64,000 nucleotides of DNA from Sisyra terminalis. Taxonomy: Eukaryota; Arthropoda; Insecta; Neuroptera; Sisyridae. Below, piece by piece: positions 11,370-23,300 of this stretch; the stretch's first letter is position 1; every line of letters starts with the position of its first letter. The notes under the pieces are model-generated. The model was not told the origin of the DNA. It did not search any database and worked only from the letters and a program-made list of their open reading frames with translations. A program made the position numbers and the translations under genes. The stretch spans positions 59,101,701-59,165,700 of the forward strand of contig OY292275.1 of the NCBI GenBank assembly GCA_958496175.1, given 5' to 3'.

Positions 11370-14300
11370 GTGAGTGACAACTATTCCCGAAAAGTAAAAA
11401 GAATTGATGCTGATATTTCTTGTTATTTTTAGTTCATCGAAAGAAAAGTTATCCCCACATGCATGTGCCACTAAAAGCGTTCCATACCAGGTCTATGAAA
11501 CGCCGCCTCACCTCCCCACAATTGAGTGAATCGGAAATTTCGGCACCCGACAGTGCCGTGTTCATCGATCCTCAACTACAATCATCGTTGGCTCAACTGA
11601 GCAGCATCAGTCCACCGTTGAGTATGACAAGTCCTGAAGGCGGTGGAACATCCTCCGAAACGGCGACAAACGTTCCTGAAGACGACATATTCAGCTCGGG
11701 TTCCGAGGTGCAAGTTTCCGATAGTCAAGAGTCGCCCAGTGAACGGCGCGTTCAATTCACGGCAGGAACAATCAGCGACATTCCGGAACACTCGGATGAC
11801 AATACGCGGGCTGAAGAGGAGCCGATTGATCGTCGAGTGCGAAGAAAGAGGTAAAGTTCGAGGAAAATGTTACAATTGATTTTCTAGGTCACTATGGGCA
11901 GTGCGAAAATGTTGGCCGTGATATTTTCGATTTGGCACATGCTGAAAACTTTCCGTGATGCGGAAAATCTCTTTAACGTGTATCGATGATTGTGTGCCAA
12001 AATGACGTCGTTTGGGATTTAATGAAACGTTTCTTGTGAATTAGTTTTCACAATTATTAGATATTTATCTCGAAATTTGGAAGGTTTTTCTTTGGTATTT
12101 TGGTTTAAGATAGCAACCCTTTAAGTGATTTTTATAAAGACCGAATACTGTACATTAACTGATTCAAAAAAAATGATGATTTTTTTTTTCTTAATTTTAT
12201 CGAAAATATTATTGGGAATGACAAAAAAAAGTCCTGTGAAAGTTAAAGCTCTTAATATTAATATTAAGAGGTGCCACATCGCAAGTTTCGATTTTCCATT
12301 TAAATAACATGGGAACAATATTCTCTTGCACTTTGGAATTTTATAGCGCACGTTGGTGACAATATTTTGGAATGACCAAGGTATATTCTTGTAGAAAATT
12401 GAACGTTCTACAAAAATGGTCTCAAACAAGTTTTTGATATATTTGTTCCTTCAAAAGTTATTCGAGGTCAACGTGGAACTAAAGAGGAATTTTAATATTT
12501 TTTCAATTTTTTGACGCAACCATCAATTATATGAGAAAATATTGTTGGGAATGGCAAAAAAAATCCTGTGAAAGTTTAAGCTCTTAATATTAATATTAAG
12601 AGGTGTCACATCGCAAATTTCGATTTTCCATTTAAATATCATGACAACAATATTCTCTTGCACTTTGGAATTTTATAACGCACGTTGGTGACAATATTTT
12701 GGAATGACCAAGGTATATTCTTGTAGAAAATTGAACGTTCTACAAAAAAGGTCTCAAACAAGTTTTTGATATATTTATTCCTTCAAAAGTTATTCGAGGT
12801 CAAAGTTGAACTAATGAGAAATTTTAATATTTTTTCAATTTTTTGACGCAACCATCAATTTTATGAGAAAATTTTATAGGACATTTTTTGTAGAGCATTC
12901 TTTTTCCTATAACTTATCTTTATAAAAGTTATTGATATTTTTCACAAGTCCTAAGTTATTTAATTAAAATTAAAAAAATAATTTTTATGTTAAAATGTCA
13001 TAATTCAGGGAATTTTCAGTTTAATGCAAATAACTTAGGACCTGTGAAAATATCAAAAACTTTTAAAGAGATAAGTTATAGGAAAAAAGTGCTCTACAAA
13101 AAATGTCCTATAAAATTTTTTCATAAAATTGATGGTTGCGTCAAAAAATTAACCAAATATTAAAATTTCTCTTTAGTTTAACTTTGATCTCGAATAACTT
13201 TTGAAGGAATAAATATATCAAAAACTTGTACAAAGATCTTTTTTGTAGATCGTTCAATTTTCTACAAGAATAGATCTTGATCATTCCGAAATATTATCAC
13301 CAACGTGAGCTATAAAATTTCAAACTACAAGAGAATATTGTTCCCATGTTATTTAAATGGAAAATCGAAATTTGCGATGCGGCACCTCTTAATATTAATA
13401 TTAAGAGCTTAAACTTTCACAGAATTTTTTGTCATTCCCAACAATATTTTCGATATAATTAAGAAAAAAAAAATCATAATTTTTTTTAATCAGTCTACTG
13501 TACATAATATAATATATAAACAATAAAATGTACTAAGATTGCCGTTCCAAATTTCTATATAGCTAAAATATTACAATTCTTAAAAATTCCAGACGGATTT
13601 TTGCAATAAATGATAATCCTACGTATTTTTGGTTTAAAACCTTATCGAAATCAATAAATATTATTGTGCTGTTTGTTAAATAAATGTCCTCATTATGTTT
13701 TTATGTTTTAGTCCAAATAATTTCTCTAGTCACTTCTGGTAAAGCTTTCAAATCAACTTGCGGTATTGCAACATTGTTTTTTCCTCTTTTAACTGCCCAA
13801 TTTCTCCATTCTATTGTTTTGCTTTACTTTTGGGAAGAGCTTTTTTCTGTGTTATTACTTCTTTATAATTTGTTGATCTTTTTATTTGTTTAGTTGGTTT
13901 AACTTGTACAGTTTTATCGATGTTTTTAATGTTCTCTTATTTTCCTTCTTATTTATTGGTCCTTCATATTCTTCATCCATACTTGTAATCATTTCCCAGG
14001 AGTCTTAAGTCTGTCCATTGGCATCAATGGTTTCTTTGAATTACTGCAATATATACTTGGTAATTCCTAAAAAAAATAATTTAAAACATTTTATTGCTAA
14101 AACCCGAGTTGATTTTTGTCGATTGTACTTTCGGTGTTGTATATGTTCCCTTGGCATTGTTGTGAATGTGAATTCAAAGCGCAGTTTGTGATAAGAAACA
14201 AGGCTCAAGTTCAATTTATTTATAACGTGAGATATTTTATTTTGAGAGACAAATGTGGAATAAGTATACGAGTACTCATGGCCCGAAATAAGGATAAGGC

Positions 14301-17300
14301 CACGTTTTCTTTTCGCACGTTCACGTGGTTGCATTCGACAAGTGCATTTTATTACTGAAAATCTAACGATGCATTCGAGCTTAGTTTTTATCGAGACAAT
14401 AGATGATAGACTTTTGGTTGAGTGTTTTTAAATTAATCGGATAGTGAATTGCAGTGTAGCATGCCTGTTTCTTATGCACATTCGGAAGATCTTAAGAAAC
14501 AAGGGTGATAAAAGTTTGTTTTGTTTTTGGAGGTTTTATGATTTTTTTTTATGGTTTTGGTTGTAGTCGGCATCATCATGGACACCATCATCATCATCGG
14601 TTTCGTAAATATTCGTTGCAAGAAGATCCTGAATGGCGGAAAAGGACCGGGGAAAGTGAACGTACAGCTAGTGGCACCCGAAGAGTTTCTGTTCAGCCGG
14701 AAGATGCAACATTGGAGGAGGCCGATATCGATGAGTTGACCAGTCATAGATCGGACGATGCACGTGGAGTTCGTCGCCACAAAATTCCTTCAAAAGGTGA
14801 CAACACAGTTCATATCGGACGGCGAGAAAATGTCAATCAATTCGCTCAAAATCAACTGCACCACGTGCTCCCGTTGCAAACTATCAAGAAAATGTACGAC
14901 CATAGTCCCCATTCCGTATTCGTGCAACTCGATGAACTGTACGGCGAAGGTGAAGATCGGGAATGGAAAGAAACGGCCCGGTGGATCAAGTACGAAGAAG
15001 ATGTGGAAGAAGGTGCCGATCGTTGGGGACGACCTCACGTCGCGTCGTTGAGTTTTCACTCGTTGTTAAACTTGCGACGATGTCTGGAAACGGGCGTCGT
15101 TTTGCTCGACCTGGAAGAAAAAGATTTGCCGGGTGTCGCCTATCGTGTCGTTGAACAAATGGTGATCGATGAATTGATTCAAGAAGCTGACAAACCAATT
15201 GTAATGCGAGCGTTATTGTTACGACATCGTCATGTCAATGAGCACGATCGAGGATTTCGATTCGGGAAAAAACACTATGCCAGTTACACTTCATTGCAGG
15301 TAACATTCTTTATTCATTTTCTTTTAAATATCCTACGATCTACTACGTAAACATTTACTCTTCACTAATCAATTGATAAACTTTTTATAGATATAAAAAA
15401 ACTTTAAACTAATCAAACTGGGTAAACAATAGTAAAGTACAAAATCAATAGAATCTTCTGCTTCGTTTATATTGTATTATGTGTCAACAAAGGGTTGGCA
15501 ATTTATTGTTGCTTTTCAAATATTTAGCAATGATTAATTACACTACAGACCATTGATTTAGTTGTAAAGTGTTGATTATACGCAAAACTGAGTTTTAAAT
15601 TAAAAATTTTTTCTTTGTAAAAAATTTTTTTTATGAATGGTATATTTTAGACTGATTCAAAAAAAATTGTGATTTTTTTTTTCTTAATTATATCGAAAAT
15701 ATTGTTGGAAATGACAAAAAAAAATCTTGTGAAAGTTTGAGCTCTTAATATTAATATTAAGAGATGTCGCATCGCAAATTTCGATTTTCCATTTGAATAA
15801 CATGGGAAAAATATTCTCTTGCATTTTGGAATTTTATAGCTCACGTTGGTGACAATATTTCGGAATGACCAAGGTATATTCTTGTAGAAAATTGAACGAT
15901 CTACAAAAAGGTGCCGTACAAGTTTTTGATATATTTATTCCTTAAAAGTTTTTCGAGGTCAAAGTTGAACTAAAGAGAAATTTTAATATTTTTTCAATTT
16001 TTTGACGCAACCATCAATTTTATGAAAAAATTTTATGAAACATTTTTTGTAGAGCACTTTTTTTCCTATAACTTATCTCTTTAAAAGTTTTTGATATTTT
16101 TCACAGGTCCTAAGTTATTTGCATTAAACTGAAAATTCCCTGAATTATTATATTTAAACATATATTTTTTTTTTTTAATTAAATAACTTAGAACCTGTGA
16201 AAAATATCAAAAACTTTTAAAGAGATAAGTTATAGAAAAAAAAGTGCTCTACAAAAAATATCCTATAAAATTTTCTAATAAAACTGATGGTTGCGTCAAA
16301 AAATTGAAAAAATATTAAAATTTCTCATTAGTTCAACTTTGACCTCGAATAACTTTTGAAGGAATAAGCATATCAAAAACTTGTACGAGACTTTTTTTGT
16401 AGATCGTTCAATTTTCTACAAGAATTTACCTTGGTCATTCCGAAGTATTGTCACCAACGTGAGCTATAAAATTCCAAAATGCAAGAGAATATTGTTCCCA
16501 TGTTATTTAAATGGAAAATCGAAATTTGCAATGCGACACCTCTTAATATTAATATTCAGATCTTAAACTTTCACAGAATTTTTTATTGTCATTCCCAACA
16601 ATATTTTCGATATAATTAAGAAAAAAAATTGTTTTTTTTTTGAATCTAGTATATATAGATTAAGGAGTTTGAAAATTACTGAATCGGAATAAGTTTTGTT
16701 CGAAAATTTGAAATTTAATACAAAAATAGTAATTTAAATCGTCAACAATGAAACAAACGTTTAAAATTGGAGCAATAATTAAAAAAACGGTTTTTTTTTT
16801 TAATTTTTCAACAGAAACTTAGCGAAATGTGCATAAGTCGGTGAGATAAATATGAAAGGAATGTTTGTTACTTTAAAAGAAATATACACTTTCTAATAAC
16901 AATAAATTTTAGGCTTCAAATATATTATCAACACGTGAAAAATCTAAAACATCGAAAGTGGGAAAGTTTCAAAATTTATCGAAGACCAACCGGCAAACTT
17001 ATCAAGTATTGATGAATTTACCAAGCTACTTGGTATAGCAGTTAAATGTGAAAGAAAAACAACAATCAAATACAAAAAATTTGACAAAATATACATTTTT
17101 TTCTACCTAATTTTGGAATTGAGAATTGGGTCAGTCCAAATAAAAATGGAGTAATCAAGAAATGGTTGCTAGACAATTTAAAAAAAATAATTCTTTGTGT
17201 ACTATCACCCCATCATGTTGGTAGTTCAAATTCATCATTATTTTAATTTTATTGTTTTTAGTTTTCCAGTAGTGGCCATATTAGTTTTACTAGGCGCAGA

Positions 17301-20300
17301 CATTTTCGCACTTTTAAGGGTTTGCGGAAACTTGATTATCTCAGACCCTATTTGTCCTATTAAAATGAAACTAAAAACAGTGTGTTCATGAAAATATAAG
17401 CTATAAGGTTGTAATAAAACGTTTTCACTTAAATGCAATTCTAAGGGGTGAAATTTCAGCCTAAATTTTTAGCTCTCATTTGTAAAAACTCCAATTTTCA
17501 CGGAAAGATTGTGAAGGAAGGGAAAGAGCCTACACGTTAAAACTTTTTTTACAAACAATTAGGTACTAGTTGTATTCAAAAACAAAATTTTAAGTCAGAT
17601 ACTTTAAGCCATTTTAAAATAAAAAATAACAATTTGGAAATTTTAAAAATTTACAATTTTCTGAGCTCAATATCTCTGGTGGGGGACTAGATAAAAATCT
17701 GAAATATCACCCCATTATAGTAATGGATGATAGTAGTATGCACCTAAAATTTGGAGTTTGAGATTTGACTAAGAGCAGAGGTATTGCATGCAGAAAATGT
17801 CAAAATAATGCATACTTCAGTAGGTGACTATAATTTATTTAACCATTTAATATGTGACATATACTTGGCAAAAAGGGCATTTTACACAAAACAACATATA
17901 CTCTGAACTAACTGTTATTCATATCTTAAATTTAAAACATATACTTATTTCTGCAAGCTAATAATGTATGTACGTACCCATAGTCATTGTCGAACACCAA
18001 GATTAGTTGATGACTATAGGTACGTACATACATTATTAGCTTGCAGAAAGAAGTATATGTTTTAAATTTAAGATATGAATAACAGTTAGTCCAGAGTATA
18101 TGTTGTTTTGTGTAAAATGCCCTTTTTGCCAAGTATATGTCACATATTAAATGGTTAAATACATTATAGTCACTACTAAAGTATACAATATTTTGACATT
18201 TTCTGCATGCAATACCTCTGCTCTTAGTCAAATCTCAAACTCCAAATTTTAGGTGCATACTACTATCATCCATTACTATAATGGGGTGATATTTCAGATG
18301 TTTATCCAGAGATATTGAGCTCAGAAAATTGCAAATTTACTTAGATTATTTCATTCCCTTTAGTGGCTAGTCAATTTGAAACTTTTTTAAGTCAAAAGTA
18401 AGTTTCAAGAAACCAAAGTAAGTCCTTTTTAGGTCAAATTAAACTATACTACATTGCTTTAAGAGCTTCTATAATAAAGTTTTATTTTTTTTGTTGAGAT
18501 TTTCATTAGAATCATACTTTTAATTTCTGAAAGCTTTATGTAAATCGGTTAGTTTTGTTCAGTTCCTAGAACAAGAAGGGCATAGTTTTCAAGAATTGAA
18601 AACCTTATTTTACAAGAGTCCAAATACTCATTATTTTGTAAGTAAAATAAAATATCAATTATTTTAACCTGACCAATTGATTAATTGACCACGAAATTAT
18701 TTACCACTTTTTAAATATTAATCGAAGTATTTTATGAATCTCAAATGAATTCATGGTGATTATTCACATTTTGGTTTTATACTTGATTAAATTGTAACAT
18801 AATGAATTTATGAATAATTTTCAAAAAAGCTTATACTAATGAAATCATGTTTGAAAGTCAATAGTTAATTTGAGCAATTATTTGGATAAAAAGTATCTTA
18901 AAACCAAATCTGTAGAAATCTTTACATAAGAAATTGAATAATAAAGCTCCTATTTATTTTAATAATCGATTTTCATTTATTACAACGTCATTGTAAAGCG
19001 ATTTAAGCACTGAACCGGGAGCTTACTCATGAGAATATAAGAAAGTATACACTGTTCTCAAAATACGCTTATAGAAAATTCATATGCATGGAATACAGAC
19101 TTATATTTATTTTGTATAAAAATTTGTAAAAATCAATAATTTGATTTAGATGAAAACTCTGATAATTTTGAAACATAAGTAATGAATAGATTTTGTATAA
19201 AACATTTAATTAATTTGCTGAATTTACTAAAACATAATTTTGTTAATCAATTTGATGGTAACATTGACAATTTTCACCCGACGCCAGATTACAATGTAAT
19301 AAAAATGATATTACTCTTATTGGTATATTTGAAGGTCCTTAAATGTTCAATAATTCGGTGGAAAATTAATGGAAAACATAATATCTTTTAATAAACATAA
19401 CATCTTGTAATTTATATTATTTTACTTAAGTACATCAAACATTTAATACTTGTAGGTCTTTACCCATTAATTTCTATGAAAGTTGATGTTTTAAATTTTA
19501 AACCAAAAAAATGCAGCTTGAATACATTAAAGTTTCTTTCTTTGAAAATTAGTAAATCAAGATCTAAATTAATCTGTGCAGAAAAAATTTTGAAAATCTC
19601 AATTTAATCAAATTTGCTGTTTTATCTTATAATTTTTTTATACTTTGATTGCCAAACATTCAAGCTTTATAAAGATCTTAAAAGCTGGATTAGAAATAAA
19701 CTTTGTTTTCATAAAGTACAATTTTTTCAAGCCTTTTTGGAGCTTTTAGATGTTGATTCTAAAGTTTCTGTTATCAGATTAAATGCAAACAATAATAATG
19801 GTACAAATTACAAATTTTTGTGAAGAAAATAGAAAAATTTTTGCAAATAGTTAATTACACATGTAGATTATTCAATCTTTTTCTGCGAAAGTACAATTTC
19901 ACATTCTATTTCTTAACATCCAATCGATGTAAAAGTTATTATTTTTCTTTAGATAACTTAATGACATAAAGGCCCTCGCCAGATAAGATGATCTAAAATG
20001 CCTCCATTGCAATTGAGCTATTTTTTTTCTGAAAATACCTTACAGTATGGACAACATCTCAGCCAAAGCCAAGTTTCAACTCTAAAATATGACGCGTTTT
20101 TGTGTAAAACATATTTTTATTTTTTTTTCAAAATCAATATTCTCTGAAACTGTTTGATAATACCGAAAAAAGAGCTTATGAGTTTCAAGATATCGCAAAG
20201 TAGTACTCCGAGAAAAATTCGTTCATGAATCAGATCGATCGATCATTGTTAAAAATACGATTTATTTTTTCAAAAATTTTTTTTTATGCCAAAATCGTTT

Positions 20301-23300
20301 GGTACACCTTAGTTTTTTTTTCTATATAATCCTCTATCACCATTCTACAATATAAATTGTTTTCAGATTTTTAAAAATATTAGCAATAGTTAAAAAAAAG
20401 AAGTATTCTTTAAACATTTTTTGTGTGCTAAAATTTTTTAGAACCATCACGTAATTTTTTGTACATCATCCCCTTGTCTCAGTTTACTAAATATAATTTT
20501 TTCGTATTTTTAAAAATGTTAGATAGTGGTTAAAAAAATTAAACATAATTTTTAATTCAGATTTTCAGCTCTTACGTACTTAGTTTTTTTTCTAAAGTAA
20601 TTGCTAAATGAAATATAAATATATAAATGTTACTTAGAAAATGTATAAAATAATGTTGATGACTAAGGGGATGAATAATTACTTTAAAAAAAAAGCTAAG
20701 TACCAACGTAAGTGCTGAAAATCTGAAATAAAAAATACGTTTAATTTTTCTAACCATTATCTAACATTTTTAAAAATACGAAAAAATTATATTTAGTAAG
20801 CAGAGACAAGGGAATGATGTATAAAAAATTACGTGATGGTACTAAAAAATTTTAGCACACAAAAAATGTTTAAGGAATACTTATTTTTTTACTATTGTCT
20901 AATACTTTTAAAAATCTGAAAAAAATATATATTGTAGAATGATGATAGAGGATTATATAGAAAAAAATTAAGGTGTACCAAACGATTTTGGCATAAAAAA
21001 AAATTTTTTGAAAAAATAAATCGTATTTTTAACAATGATTGATCAATCTGATTCATGAACGAATTTTTCTTGGAGTACTATTTAGTGATATTTTGAAACT
21101 CATAAGCACTTTTTTCGGTATTATCAAACAGTATCAGAGAATATTGAATTTGAAAAAAAAATATATTATACACAAAAACGCGTCATATTTTAGAGTTGAA
21201 ACTTGGCTGAGATATTGTCCATACTGTAAGGTATTTTCAGAAAAAAAATTAGCCCAATTGCAATGGAGGCATTTTAGACCATCTTATCTGGCGAGGGTCT
21301 TTCATAATTTGTTTGACTTATAATTTGTATAGTAAATGTTTTGATAGTTTACAACTGATTGCAAGAAGTTTCTAAAAAGATTATGTAGAAGAAGCTTGAT
21401 GAAATTGGTTTCCAAATGACGAAAACTAAATACTATTTTCTAAGATACCAAAATAAGTCATTTAACTTGAAACTGATGTAAAAACTGTTTAAACTATAAT
21501 ATATTGATCTTGGAAATAGTCGCTGTGGTACGAGGATGGTTCGTTGGGCGGTGGTGAACGATCACCTCGGTGCTCCGTATGCTCACAAATGGGCCATCGA
21601 AGTCCTTCGAATGGTCTACCTAGAGCTCACCATCGTCTCTCGGTCTATAGTCTTCACGGTGCCCATGTAATAATCTCAACCGATTTTCAAATTTTTCACT
21701 TTTGTTCTAGCACATTTTTGCAATTTTTGCTTTGCATGTCACAGAATATAGTTGAAGAAAATGCCTAGCGATTTTTTTTTTAGTTGTTTTAGATTGTTGT
21801 GGGTGTTTTTTTGGATTTTGATTTTGTTTTATATGTTTTTTTTTTTTTTTTTAAAGTGTTAGAATTATTTCTAATTTTTGATTTGTTATTTAGAATTTGG
21901 CTGAGGGGGAAAAACGTAAGACCAGCGTGAATAATTTCGATGAAAAACGTAAGCAGAGCTCCGATTTTTTGGGTCGTTCTAATACGGGACAGTGTGAAGG
22001 TGATGGACGATTGTTTGTACCTGATAATCATACCATTGTTGATATTAAAGAGGAAACTTATACGTCCAGTAATGAGGATTTAAAGAAAGCACAAAATGAA
22101 GCAATTCTAAAAAGGATTCCGGTCGGTGCGGAAGCCACAACCGTTTTAGTTGGTTCCGTGGATTTTCTCGACCAGCCCACCATCGCTTTTGTACGTTTGG
22201 CCGAAGGAACTTTAATGCCGTCAATTACTGAAGTCAACATTCCCGTACGCTTCCTGTTCATTTTGCTAGGACCGTCGACGGCTGATTTGGACTATCATGA
22301 AATTGGTCGAAGTATTTCCACACTGATGGCGAATCCTTCGTTTCACAAAATTGCATATAAAGCTGACAATCGTAAAGCTCTACTTTCGGCTATTAATGAA
22401 TTTTTAGATGATAGTATTGTGTTGCCTCCGGGAGATTGGGAACAAAAGGCATTGTTGCCGTTTGAAGAATTAAAAGCAAAAAGTGAGGCAATTCGGAAAC
22501 GAAAACAAAAAGCTTTGCAACGCGACACGGATGATGCCACAAAAAGTTTACTTAGCGTGGAGGGTGGTGACGGAGAAAAAAAGCCACCCCCAATTGATCC
22601 ATTACGACGCACTCGAAGACCTTTCGGAGGACTCATTAACGACTTAAAACGTCGATATCCATACTACAAATCCGATATTATCGATGGCCTCAATGGCCAA
22701 TGTTTGGCTGCGGCCATATTCATGTATTTTGCAGCTCTTTCGGGTGCCATCACGTTTGGAGGTTTAATGAGTGACAAAACCGAAAATATGATTGGAATCT
22801 CGGAAACATTAGTGTCCACCGCATTTTCGGGCGTGTTTATGGCGTTGTTTGCTGGACAACCGATGGTAATTGTTGGGACTACCGGACCGTTGCTGTTGTT
22901 CGATGAAAGTTTATATCAATTTTGCAATTCAAGTGGAATTGAATTTTTAACAGTGCGTGTCTATATTGGACTATGGATTGGTATAATAGCCTTGTTAGTT
23001 GCCAGTGTGGAGGGTAGTGTTTTAGTTAAGTTATTTACACGTTTTACCGAGGAAATTTTTTCGGCGTTAATTTCGCTAATTTATATCGTTGAGAGTTTTA
23101 TGAAGTTAGTTTATGTTTTTGGACAGCATCCGTTGCTGGCGGATTACTGCGATAGTGCTGGGGGAATGTTTGCCGCAATGCTAGGACTGGGGAATGATAC
23201 AACGCCGAAAACAGAATTCAATGAAACAATGGTGATGGCTGGAAGTGAATCGACACCGGTTAATTTTAGTTTTCCGCAAGCTTTGCGATCCGAGCTGGAT

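Noticed and set aside
12121..16566. Similar 60-102-codon frames within the foldback elements ([23 protein letters not shown])
   Set aside because: They are translations of repeat arms and recur wherever the repeat occurs. The elements lack ATG-supported conserved proteins, and arms are equally open on either strand.
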